Below are positions 43,159 through 54,260 of a stretch of 64,000 bases of DNA, in pieces. Below the pieces are notes generated by a model that was not told the DNA's origin, ran no database searches, and saw only the letters and a program-made list of their open reading frames with translations. Source of the stretch: Adenophora triphylla var. japonica. Taxonomy: Eukaryota; Streptophyta; Magnoliopsida; Asterales; Campanulaceae. Where the stretch lies: NCBI GenBank assembly GCA_022495995.1, contig JAFEMH010002099.1, forward strand, positions 186,001 through 250,000. Reading direction: 5' to 3'. How positions within the stretch are numbered: the stretch's first letter is position 1; each line of letters starts with the position of its first letter. The translations under genes and the position numbers were made by a program.

Positions 43159-44838
43159 CTGAAGGAAAGCTGGGAGCGGGATCATACGCCCCAGACTTGG
43201 GAGAACTTTGTTGGAAAATTCAAGGAACACTTCATTCCTGTGATCACCAAAGATAAGAAAGAGGTGGAGTTCCTAAAGCTTGAGCAGGGGGCATTGACAG
43301 TAGCCCAATATTCTGCAAAATTCACGGAGTTATCGAGGTATTGTCAACATCTTGTTCCAGATGAAAGCAGGAGGGTATACAGGTTTGTTAAAGGGTTGAG
43401 GTTGGAATTCAGGAAGCAACTGTTGACTCATGACTTTCCTACCTACCAAGCGACAGTTAATATGGCCTATAGGATCGAGAATGACATTGATGAACATAAG
43501 AGCAAATTCGAGGCAAGTGGAAGCAAGGGTAAGTCTCAAGGCCAGAGTTCAGGGCAAGGCAAGATTCAGCCTAAAGCTTCAGTTTCTGGAGTGGCTAAGG
43601 GAGGTACAGTTACAGTTTCAACAAGGCCTGTATCCCGTCAATTTGGAACTGTTTGCAACTTCTGTAAGAGGATTGGGCATTCAGAAGACAACTGTTGGAG
43701 GAAACAGGGTAAGTGTCTGAACTGTGGTGAAATGGGGCATTTCAAGAAGGATTGTCCTAAATTCAAAAAGGGGCAAGCTTCGGGTGGTAAACAGCAAGGT
43801 GATCAGCCCAGAGGTGGAGTGAAAAGAGATGTAGAGGGAAAACCTAAAGAGAAAGTGCAAGGCAGAGTGTTTGCCTTAGGCCGAGGTGAGGTAGATCCTA
43901 CGGCAGTGATTAGAGGTATTGTCCCTGTCTCAGGGGTCAGGGCTCGTGTTCTTATCGACCCTGGATCGTCTCATTCATATGTGGCATCTCATTTTGCATT
44001 TACCTTGCATAAGTTGCCTATGTTATTACCTTATGTGCTAGAGGTTTCTACTCCAGTGGGAGAGCACCTCGAATCCTCTCTGATCTATCATGGCTGTGAG
44101 GTTATTATTTGTGGGCATGTATTGCCAGTGGATTTGGTAGAGTTACCAATCCGAGATTTTGGTGTTATTTTAGGCATGGACTGGTTGAGTTCTTGTCATG
44201 CCTTGGTAGACTGTCGCAGAAAGCGAGTCACCTTTTCTATGCCTGATGTGCCTGTATTTGTTTTTGATGCTGATAAATCTTTATTTGGCATTCATGTTAT
44301 TTCTGCACTAAAGGCTAGAAAGTTGTTATCTAAGGGGTGTGAGGGTTACCTGGCTTATGTGGTAGATTCTGGTAAGAAATCTCCTGAGTTATCTTCTGTG
44401 CCAGTTGTGAATGAGTTCAGTGACGTATTCTCAACTGAGTATAGTATGCCTCCAGATAGAGAAGTGGAGTTTTGTATTGATTTATTGCCAGGTACTTCAC
44501 CCATTTCTAAGGCACCCTACAGAATGGCTCCAGCTGAGTTGAAAGAGTTGAAACTTCAGTTGCAGGAGTTGCTTGATAGGGGTTTTATTCGACCTAGTGT
44601 ATCACCTTGGGGAGCACCAGTGTTGTTTGTTAGGAAGAAGGATGGTACTTTGCGATTGTGTATTGATTACAGACTATTGAATCAAGCTACAATTAAGAAC
44701 AAATATCCTCTTCCTCACATTGATGATTTGTTTGATCAACTTCAAGGTTCCGTTATATATTCTAAGTTGGATTTACGTAGCGGATACCATCAGTTGAAGA
44801 TCAAGCCAGATGATGTGTCTAAGACAAGCTTTCTGTAA
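43147..44838 (+). pseudogene. gag C-terminal part, protease and first half of RT
   Basis: This frame holds the rest of the capsid ([20 protein letters not shown]). Two zinc knuckles CX2CX4HX4C follow ([14 protein letters not shown] at residue 170, [14 protein letters not shown] at 190), then a retropepsin with DPGSS at about 271. RT starts around residue 440 ([32 protein letters not shown]). It stops at 44838 because of a second frame change inside RT at about 44834-44838, just before the segment carrying the catalytic Asp pair. The nominal first codon is TTG and reflects the frame change, not a true start. Confidence 0.9.
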
Positions 44839-44849
44839 CAAGGTATGGG

Positions 44850-47291
44850 CACTACGAATTTCTTGTTATGCCATTTGGATTGACCAATGCACCGGCAGTC
44901 TTTATGGATATGATGAACAGGATCTTTAAGCCGTATCTTGATAATTTTGTGGTTGTTTTTATTGATGATATCCTGGTATACTCAAAATCCAGGGAAGATC
45001 ACGAGAGGCACCTGAGAATAGTGTTATCCGTGCTTCGTGAGAAACAGTTGTTTGCAAAGTTCAGCAAGTGTGAATTCTGGCTGGAACAAATTTCTTTTCT
45101 GGGTCATGTGGTATCCAGAAATGGTATTGCAGTGGATCCTTCAAAAATTGAGGCCGTAGTCAACTGGAAACAGCCTTCTACTGTGACAGAGGTTCGTAGT
45201 TTCCTTGGTTTAGCGGGGTACTATCGAAGATTTATTGAGGGATTTTCGAGGATTGCAACTCCGTTGACCAGATTGACTAGGAAAGATGTACCATTTGTTT
45301 GGGATGCTAAGTGTGAAGCTGGCTTTACTGAACTGAAGAAGAGGTTGACTTCAGCTCCTATTCTTACACTTCCAGAGGGTTGTGAGAACTTTGTTATATT
45401 CAGTGATGCCTCTAAAGAGGGTCTGGGATGTGTTCTTATGCAGAATGGGAAGGTAATTGCGTATGCTTCGAGGAAGTTATCACCAGCGGAGCAGAATTAT
45501 CCTACCCACGATATGGAGTTAGCTGCCATTGTGTTTGCATTGCATAAGTGGAAGCACTACTTGTATGGGGCAAAGTTTGAGATATTCACAGATCACAAGA
45601 GCCTGAAGTACTTGTTTACTCAGAAAGAATTGAACAACAGACAGAGGCGATGGTTGGAGCTTCTGAAAGACTATGATTGTGTTATTTCTTATCATCCCGG
45701 GAAGGCCAATGTGGTAGCTGATGCTATTAGCCGTAAGGCTCATCTGTCGTCCTTGGTATCTCGGGAGTTGAAAGGCGATATGTTGTTTGCCAATGTCAGA
45801 GCTGTTCCTACTCTTTATGGAGATCTTATGGAAGCTCAGTTACATGATGATGAATTGAATAAAATCAGAGAGAAATTGCAAGATGGCAAGTTTGGGGAGT
45901 TCTCATTGAACAAGGATGGAATTCTCACCTTAAAAGGCAGAATTTGTGTACCTTCTTCCCTAGAGATCAAGAGGCAGGTATTAGAGGATGGCCATATGTC
46001 CAGATTTACTATTCATCCAGGAAGCACCAAGATGTATCAGGATCTGAAACGGGGCTACTGGTGGAATGGCATGAAAAAGGAGATTGCAGAGTTTGTGTCA
46101 AAGTGTTTGACTTGCCAACAGATTAAAGCGGAGCATCAGAGGCCAGCTGGATTGCTTCAGCCACTTGATATTCCTGAGTGGAAGTGGGAGGGCATTTCTA
46201 TGGATTTCGTGACTGGATTGCCTCCTACTCCGCGAAAGATGGATGCTATATGGGTGATTGTGGATCGGTTGACCAAATCAGCTCATTTCCTTCCAGTTTC
46301 AACCAAGTATTCCTTGGAGAGATTGGCTCAGTTGTACATCCGTGAGATTGTGAGACTACATGGAGTACCTGTCAACATTGTTTCTGATAGGGATCCGAGA
46401 TTTACTTCGCGGTTTTGGAGGGCTTTGCATGAGGCCCTGGGATCTAAGTTGAGCTTCAGTACAGCATTTCATCCTCAGACTGATGGGCAGACAGAGAGGA
46501 CCATTCAGATTCTCGAGGATATGCTACGAGCTTGTGTGATGGACTTCCAGTTATCTTGGGAAGACCATTTGCCTTTAGTGGAATTTGCCTACAACAATAG
46601 CTACCAGTCCAGCATTGAGATGGCACCATATGAGGCACTGTATGGGAGGAAATGTAGGTCCCCAATGTGTTGGGACGAGGTTGGTGAGGCTAAACTTTGG
46701 GGTCCAGATTTGGTTAGGGACTCAAGTGAGAAGATCAAAGTGATTCGTGACAGATTGAGGACAACCCAGAGTCGCCAGAAGAGTTATGCCGACACGAGAA
46801 GGAGGGAGTTATCCTTTCAAGTTGGTGATTTTGTTTTCTTGAAGATCTCACCGAGAACGGGGATCAAAAGGTTTGGCAACAAAGGGAAATTAGCTCCGAG
46901 ATTTGTTGGTCCATTTGAGGTGTTAGAGAAGGTAGGTGAGTTAGCCTATCGTTTGGCTCTACCACCATCTCTTTCTTCTCTTCATGATGTGTTTCATGTG
47001 TCCATGTTGAGGAAGTACTGTTATGATTCCTCACATGTGTTGAGTTCTCCTCCTGAGGATGTCCAGGCGGATATGACCTATGTTGAGGTACCTTTGCGGA
47101 TTCTGGAGAGGCAGGTCCGGGAATTGCGTACCAAGAGTATTCCCGTGGTGAAAGTTCTTTGGAAGAATCACACCATCGAGGAAGCTACTTGGGAATTGGA
47201 ATCAGAGATGAGTCAGAGGTATCCTGAGTTGTTTGATCATTCAGGTAAGTTAAGTCCAAATTCGGGACGAATTTTGTTTAAGGGGGAGTGA
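44850..47291 (+). pseudogene. Second half of RT, RNase H, integrase and chromodomain-like tail
   Basis: Uninterrupted for 807 codons from 44868. RT active site FIDDILVYS is at residues 31-39. RNase H has D180, D242 (TDH) and D285 (VADAISR). The integrase zinc-binding H2C2 is at H376, H383, C413, C416. The catalytic D446, D507, E543 shows the D,D(35)E spacing. The GPF motif ([12 protein letters not shown]) is present. The last ~65 residues ([27 protein letters not shown]) are chromodomain-like, which in chromoviruses guides integration to heterochromatin. It is separated from its own RT N-terminus by the frame break at 44834-44838. Confidence 0.92.
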
Positions 47292-47292
47292 G
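47276..47292 (+). other. Polypurine tract of the gypsy element
   Basis: TTTAAGGGGGAGTGAG lies directly before the 3' LTR and would prime plus-strand synthesis. A similar TCTAAGGGGGAGTG occurs near the primer site at 42765-42778. Confidence 0.8.
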
Positions 47293-50160
47293 TGTCACGA
47301 CCCTAAGCCTAGGCACAATATTGGTCACACGTGAGGCACGTGAGGTTGGGTATGCCTTGCATATCATTCTTGGTTGTGTCATTTGATTGCTTACGTGTTC
47401 ATTTTGAGCCATTTTGTTGAACTATGTGACTTTGAGATGTTATAACTTGATTTAATGCTATAATGTCTAGATAAAGAAAAGTGGTGTAGTTCATTGGTAA
47501 CACTTGGTTTGTAATTGAAAGTGTTATAAAAGTTGCGAGGAGCTTACGTGTAAAAGAAAGTTTAAGGAAGTTGTTTTGTTCATTTTCAAACTTTGAGGAG
47601 CTTGACTGTAAATGTGTTATATATATCTTGTGTAAAGCTTCCTATAGAAGCTTATCTACGTTCCTCAGTCTTCTCCATGTTTCTACCAGCCTAGGAAGAG
47701 CCTAAACCCTAGCTTAACATCTACAAATTCCCAGAAATTCAGTTGTTGGTGTTGATTGATTCCAACTTGGAAATTTTGCTAAGGGAAGTGAGTTGAGCAA
47801 GAAGAAGTGGCTTTCTTTCCCTTTTATTTAGATAACTTGAGGTAAGTTGTTGTGTTTCTTTTCTTATAAATGTCCATACCCAGTGAATTGATGGTTATGT
47901 GATGTTATTATGATTGTGTGAGTGGTTGTTGACAAGTTTGTAGCTTGTAACTTCAAGAACCATGAACTCGAGCAAATGTAGTTGATAAAGAGGTAAAAAG
48001 TTGATATCTTGGCTTGGGTTGGGATTGAATCATGTTATATATGTGTTATGGGACTGTAAGGGAGTATATTAAAGTCCCCAAACCAAGTTTATTATTGCTG
48101 AAAACTGCCTTGAAATAGCTGAGAACAAAGGTGGTAGAACTATGTTGTTGTTGTTGTGTTTTACTGATGTTCGAAGGCTGCCTGGGGGTTCTGGTGCAAG
48201 GGCACGACTCGTGCCTATGAGCACGAGTCGTGACCCTCATGGGGGACTCGTGAGAGGTAGTCGTGCTATTGGAATCAGTCGTGCAGGGAAGTTTCACGAC
48301 TCGTGCACTCATGCACGACTCGTGACCAGAACAAGGGTCTGGGGTCAACTTTGGGGCCTTGTAGACCTAGGTAAAAGGGTAGGGATTGAACCACTCTTTA
48401 ACTAAACTTGTAGTACAACTTTAGTAAAACATTGTAGCACTTGGAATTGTCCGAAAAGGTTTTGGCAAGAGCTTTAAAAATTGATCTAAAGTTGATTGAA
48501 AGACAGTTTTATTGCTGAAGGGTTATAATCTGCAGTTTTGGTCCATTTTCTAGGCTTTGTAAACCTAGGCTAAACAACTCGGATTGGAACACTTTTTGAT
48601 CCTGTATTTAGTACAACTATAGTACTACATTAAGGAATTTGAATTGGGCCAATTGGATAACGGGAAGTGCTTTAAAAGTGGTCGTGAACTTGATTGAAAG
48701 GCAGTTTTTGACCATTGAACCAAATGTTATAAAACTTGGTTTTTGAACTTGAACCCTAAAGGGAAGTTGTTTAATATTGCATGGTGGTGGCTTAGGGCTA
48801 CTTACATGTTGTTGTATCCCTATGTGATGATCATTGTAGGGTTATTTGCTCTATAGTGCCTAAAATGAGTAGGGCATTACATCATTGGTTTGAACAAGAG
48901 GAATAACACCTTGTTTCTTAGTTCCATGGTATGAAATGGATTATGTAAGACTTATGCAATATAGTTGATGACATAAGGACTTACTTGTTCATAGTTAATT
49001 GTGTACAAAGTGTTCAAATACTTGTTGCATTGTTTCTTTGGTTGAACATGAGTACTTAATACCATGTCATTGCATTGTTGTTATTCAATAGTGTTGAAAT
49101 ACATGTGCACTATTGTTATTGATTTAACATGAGTTATAGTTCCATGTTATATATATATATTGATGTCCCATAGGGTGGACTTATGTTCAAGTAACTGTTA
49201 TGTACTTGACTATGATGGTATCAGCTGAATATTGTGGGGGTATATGGGATCCCAACACTTATGAGAAGATATTTCATAAGTTGTTTCGATTGCCTTATAC
49301 CTGTGACCTCTCCCCCGTCTGTGGCCACGGTCTGGGGGTGCGCAGCTTCTATGGATATGTGCAGTCATGCCATATGAATGCTGATAACTTATATGGATCT
49401 CTGTTGGGGTCGTATAAGACGTGAATAAGCACTAGCATTTCACGAGAGCGGAGTATCCCTCCCACCGTTGTACTACATATGATTCAGATGGGAATGGTAA
49501 GGGAAAGGTAACGTAATGTGTTTACTGTTTCCCAATGTGTTATTGAGCAACTTGATTGTATGTTGCATTGTATATGACTTATTGGTCAGAAGGAAAAGGT
49601 AACGTAATGTGTTTACTGTTTTCCAATGTGAGCAACCTGTTTATGTGTTGCATATTGTATGGCATATTGTTGCATACATAATGACTTGCTGAGATTTTAT
49701 CTCACCCCTTCTCCCTTTACTGTTTTAGATCCCGCTGAGACAGGTGGACCGGACCAGTGAGGCCGGGGAAGAGTTTGGACTCCTTTTGGGTTGTCAGGGT
49801 ACGAGTTCTTTTGGGAGTTGGGCTGTTTTTGGTTGTTATTCTTTTGGGGAATGTATTGTATATAAAGTTTTACAACATGTTTCATTTGTGTCGTGTTGTA
49901 AGTAACTTAAACTTGGGTTGTGTTTGGTTGGCTTGTGTATAGCCTTTCTAGTTGTATATTTTGTTAAAACAGGTTGTGTTTGGTTTGAGAACAGGTTTGC
50001 ATATTGCCTCTGTGTAGAGAGGTTATTTTGAAATGGTTTTTAAAATATGTTGTGTACTTTTCAAGTAAAAGAAAAGAAAAGTTTTTTTGTAAATGGTATA
50101 TTTTGGGACCCTCCATCCTGTGACACGATTTATAGGTTCTGGAGTTGGGAGGCGCCCACA
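47293..50160 (+). repeat. 3' LTR of the gypsy element
   Basis: 2868 bp, nearly identical to 39856-42720. It carries the same palindrome cluster (48205-48330) and TATA-like site. It ends GGCGCCCACA, followed by the GATAT duplication. Confidence 0.93.
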
Positions 50161-50513
50161 GATATAATAGAAAATAAATTACTAAACGGAAAGACATTAC
50201 ATAAAAGAAAAGTACAAGACATATAAAAATGATACAAATAGAAAGGAAAAAAAAAGATAACAAAAACTACAAGACAAAATAATGAAAAACTAAAATACAT
50301 TTGATCACTGCCCAAAACCACCACAAGGATCACACCAGAAGCTCCACTACATCCTCCATCACTTTTATCAAATGGCTTCTTCTTGAAAAGAGAGAAAGGG
50401 GGTTACAAGAATCAAAGGCATGCTGAATCATTGTAGTTTGATATTGGAAATAGAGGAAGGGGGTTACCAGAATCAAAGGCATACTGAAGCATTGCAGTTT
50501 GGTCCCTTTGGCG

Positions 50514-50699
50514 TTACATATGCCCTGTGCAAGACTGTAGAGGGCATATGTACAACTTCACCGAAGAACTCCAGTCAGTTTGAGGGGTACGAAGGTGACC
50601 AAAGTGGAGTTTATTTGTCATTTCACAAAAAGCACTTCTAAACTCTTTCTCATCATCAGAGTCATACTCATCATCTAAGAAGTCGTTATAATGAGACAT
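50514..50699 (-). CDS. Short acidic ORF behind a TATA box, unknown function
   Basis: 61 residues starting MSHYNDFLDDEYDSDDEKEF, highly acidic at the start. An upstream TATA box (- strand CACTATAAATAGG, about 50775-50787) lies 75-85 bases before the ATG at 50699. This is a good promoter-leader distance. It lies inside the large MULE between the gypsy insertion and the transposase C-terminal part. It may be the first exon of an element-encoded protein, or a promoter piece captured from a host gene. No family is recognised. Confidence 0.35.
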   Translation of the reverse strand: MSHYNDFLDDEYDSDDEKEFRSAFCEMTNKLHFGHLRTPQTDWSSSVKLYICPLQSCTGHM

Positions 50700-50774
50700 A
50701 TTGCCAGAAATTAGAAGTGAATTGCTTTTAATAAAAGGAAGAGATGTGATTTTAAAATATATCAACCCTCTTCC

Positions 50775-50787
50775 TATTTATAGTGCA
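50775..50787 (-). promoter_or_regulatory. TATA box
   Basis: The - strand reads CACTATAAATAGG, close to the plant TATA consensus, upstream of the short acidic ORF at 50514-50699. Confidence 0.45.
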
Positions 50788-51030
50788 TATAGCTACTAAC
50801 AAAATTTAATATGTTAGACCAGAGTAGGTAAATTGTAAATGATTTAACATAAATGAAACCTCTATTTCCTAGAATGTTAATTTTTGGACCGTTGTCTTTA
50901 ATATGTTTGACCAAGTTGGTACTATTGTTTGTCTTATTAAGTGCCAGTGTTTGAGAATATAAGTGCCAGTGTTTGAGATTCTAAGTGTCAGTGTTTGTAT
51001 TAAATATGCCAGTGCTTTTATTTATATGAG

Positions 51031-51760
51031 CCAGTACTTATGCCACATTCAACAAAATTCCAAGCACACTTTGAACAACTAAATACGGATGAAGAATTCA
51101 AAAAGGGATTCAAAAATTGCTTGAGAGGATGTAGTGATGATAATAAGTTTGAAAATTGTTCGCATTCAATGCTAGAAAAATATAACCTTCTTGAGGACAG
51201 ATGGTTCAATCTTTTATATAGCTTAAAAGAGAAATGGTGTACAATATTGAATAAAGATTTTTTCTCATCTTGTATATTATCTTCACAAAGGAGTGAGAGC
51301 ACAAATCATTCCATATGTTTCAAAGCAAATAAGAGCACACCCCTAACACAATTCTTTGATATATTCAACGAGAAAGTAAAACTTTTGAGAAGTACAGAGC
51401 AACGAAAGGAATTTGATTCAATAAACTCAAAGCCTCGAACAGAAATACATGGTGGTTTAATAAGACATGCAAGAGACGTTTATACGGCAGAATTATTTAG
51501 GTTTTTTGAGAATGAGGTCAAGGCTGTTTTTGTTGCAAAGTATAGTCTTGGCTTTTACATAGCTGAAAACAACAAGTTGTTTGATGTTGCTCATGAGAAA
51601 CATCCCTAAAATTTTGAAAGGGTACTTTTTACACGAATTAATGAAACGATAATTGTCAAATGTACATGCAATCATTTCAGTGAGATTGGTTGGTTGTGCT
51701 TTCATTGCATTAAGTTTCTCAACTTGACAAATATATATTTGATATCGGAAGAGTACATTA
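51031..51760 (+). pseudogene. FAR1-type transposase, C-terminal part with SWIM finger (broken)
   Basis: An open frame to 51609 reads KFQAHFEQLNTDEEFKKGF, then SSQRSESTNHSICFKANKST, LTQFFDIFNEKVKLLRSTEQ and HARDVYTAELFRFFENEVKA. This is the conserved post-DDE region of FAR1-related proteins (SQRSESTN...). After a stop and frame change at 51609 the next frame encodes the SWIM zinc finger, CTCNHFSEIGWLCFH (CXCXnCXH), near 51668-51713. Together with 36285-37191 and 39461-39540 this covers most of a FAR1-type transposase. Confidence 0.85.
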
Positions 51761-52794
51761 AAAAAAGGTGGACAAAGACAGACAAATCAAATGTATGTAA
51801 TAAAACTTACTAAGGAATATTTACTACTACAACTAAGCAAAATAATTCAATTACTTGTAAACAACAAATGTCAAGAAAGTACTAGGATTTGATGATAACA
51901 TGCCATAAAAACAGTGATGCAATAAGAATTCTAGAATATGGGTTTAATATAGATACACTACTAATACAAGAATTAATCTCCCGAAAAGTCAAAAATGTTG
52001 AACCAACAACAAGTGAAAATAATAGTGTTTCTACAAGCACAACAATCAGTGCACCTACAATCACGAATCTTGTTCGTGCTGATACAAAAGGTAGAAAAAG
52101 AAAAGCTAAAACAAAATTTGAATGAAGAAAACTTGTTACAAATGAGTATGGTTCGAACTTCGAATACTCCGAAAGAACACTTGATTTGATATTTTTGTAA
52201 CCAAAATTTAGTGTTTTAAAACTGTTATTACTGATTGTATTATAATTTTTTTAAGTAGTAGTTGGTGATTTTAGAAGTGACATTGTTTGTTTTATTTAAT
52301 GCCAACATATTGATTTTGTAGTACCAGTGTTTGTTTTATAATATGCCAGTTTTGTTTTTTTTTTTTTTTTTTGAAGTGCCAGTGTTACTTTTTTGAATTA
52401 GCATTATTTGTTTTATATAATACCACCACACTGATTTTGTAGTACAGTGTTTGTTTTATAAAATGTCGGTGTGTGTTATTATATGTGCCAATGTTTTTTT
52501 ATTATATGTGTCAATATTAGTTATTGAAAGTGTCACTGTTTATTATTATATGTGCCATTATTTGTTATTATATGTGATAGTATTAGTTATTGAATGTGTC
52601 TATGTTTTTTTATTGAATGTGCCAGTGTTTTTAATTAAATTTACTAGTATTTTATAATGTGCCAAGGCTTGTAAATGCAGATGTCAGTACATGGTTTATA
52701 AATTGCCAGCATAATACTCTGCATCAATAAAAATGCTAAAATTAACACTAATTCATTTGTAAAAGCATCGGCATAATACTCTACATAAATAAAA

Positions 52795-53000
52795 ATGCAA
52801 AAAAAAAAAATACTAATTCAAATACAAACAATTATTTGTATAAACAAAAACTCATTTGTTTTTGAATTTCCTACTAAAATACTTATTTTCAGCTTTTTTT
52901 TTCTACTTTTCTTCTTCTTTCTTTCTTTTTCTTTTCTTCTTCTTCTTCTTCTTTTCTTCTTCTATCTTTTCTTCTTCTTCTTTCTTTTTCAAAATTGCTC
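52795..53000. repeat. CTTCTT-rich pyrimidine tract
   Basis: A run of CTT/TTC triplets near 52905-52990. The poly-Phe/Ser open frames it generates are not genes. Confidence 0.7.
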
Positions 53001-53015
53001 TTTTATCGTTTGAAA

Positions 53016-54260
53016 ACAACTCTAATTCAAGCAGTATGCTTTATCTTGCACCGTTAATATCACAGAAAGCTAAATATGCTAGAATCTCAGCTATAATACG
53101 CAGTCTTGAAGAGTGATCACACAACTCAGGGTAGGAGTAAATTGCTTTAAATTGTCTCATTTCAGCCATTAAGTATAACTAGTTTTACTTAAATTGTCTC
53201 AGAAAGATAAATAAATTTAAAAAATTAACTAAAAGATATAAAAATAATAATAATTTAAGAAAATATAATTTTAAAGATATTTATTTCAACAAAAATATGT
53301 CATTATATTAATCTAATAATATTACACATATAACTAACAAATTGAATTGTACATATTGAAATATTTATTAAAATATAAAATTATTACTGAAATATTCACC
53401 TTTATTTTCAATATCAACACCATGTTTCAAAGTTTTAAAATGTTTATAAACGAAGTGACATTAACATCACTTGATCACCTATTTTTTACAAATATTGTCT
53501 TTTAAAAGAAGCACATTATTTGATAAATTTGTGCTTTAAAGAACTAACTAACTAAATAAATAAATAATAAAAATATTTTATAAGTAATTATACCCATGAA
53601 TATTGAAATAGAAAATACTAATCATACTACTAACTAAAAGTTAATTTTATAATTCTATGCATTAACATTTTTTAAAAAAATATAGTTAAGTTTTATAACA
53701 CGTTACTCATATTTACGAATAATAAAATATTTATCATTTAATTTATAATTTATATTTATATTTATTTGAAAGTCCTATAATCAATTCATATAATGTTTGT
53801 CTTAGTTAGAAATTAAAAGATATACTCCATTCTTTTTAAAAAAAAATCAACTTTATTAGAGCTGACTCAACATCGTTTAGAATTTTGTGAATGAGCTAAA
53901 TCAATAATTTTAATATTTTGTCTTTTAATAACCTTTTCCATTGGTTAAAGAATAAAAAATCTAATAATATTTTTGTTTTTGAAAGAGCACTATAAATTGG
54001 ATAATATTTAGAAGGAGTAAGTGCACTTTTATAAACTTGTACAATTTTTATTTGGGAGAGTGACTGAAAGTTCTAAAAAAGTATCATAATGCCCTAGAAT
54101 CTCAGCTATAAGCAGTCTTGATGAGTGATCACACAACTCAGGGTATGAGTAAATTGTTCCATTAAATTGTCTCATTTCAGCCATTAAGTATAATGCACAG
54201 TCTTTATTACAACAATTTTCATTCAAAACCCATTCATACATCATATACTCAAATTTGAAC
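53016..54260. repeat. Direct duplication of the Ulp1-like last exon around an AT-rich insert
   Basis: TAGAATCTCAGCTATAA...GCAGTCTTGA and GAGTGATCACACAACTCAGG occur at about 53075-53180 and again at 54095-54205. They encode the same part of the Ulp1-like - strand frame. Between them (53181-54085) is about 900 bp of very AT-rich DNA with no gene. Confidence 0.75.

Larger units (their letters stand above)
39856..50160 (+). mobile_element. Ty3/gypsy chromovirus-like LTR retrotransposon, full length
   Basis: 10,305 bp with a 5-bp duplication GATAT (39851-39855 and 50161-50165). The LTRs (2865 and 2868 bp) start TGTCACGACCC and end GGCGCCCACA. Domain order is gag, protease, RT, RNase H, integrase, then a chromodomain-like C-terminus, so a chromovirus (Tekay/Del-like by LTR start and layout, not certain). 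LTRs differ at roughly 25-28 sites by eye, about 1%, so it is young. Even so, gag and RT each carry a frame break. It is inserted in the repeat tract of the large MULE. Confidence 0.95.

Noticed and set aside
52795..53116. Phe/Ser-rich open frames
   Set aside because: They come from a CTTCTT pyrimidine tract and run into the duplicated Ulp1-like exon in the wrong orientation.
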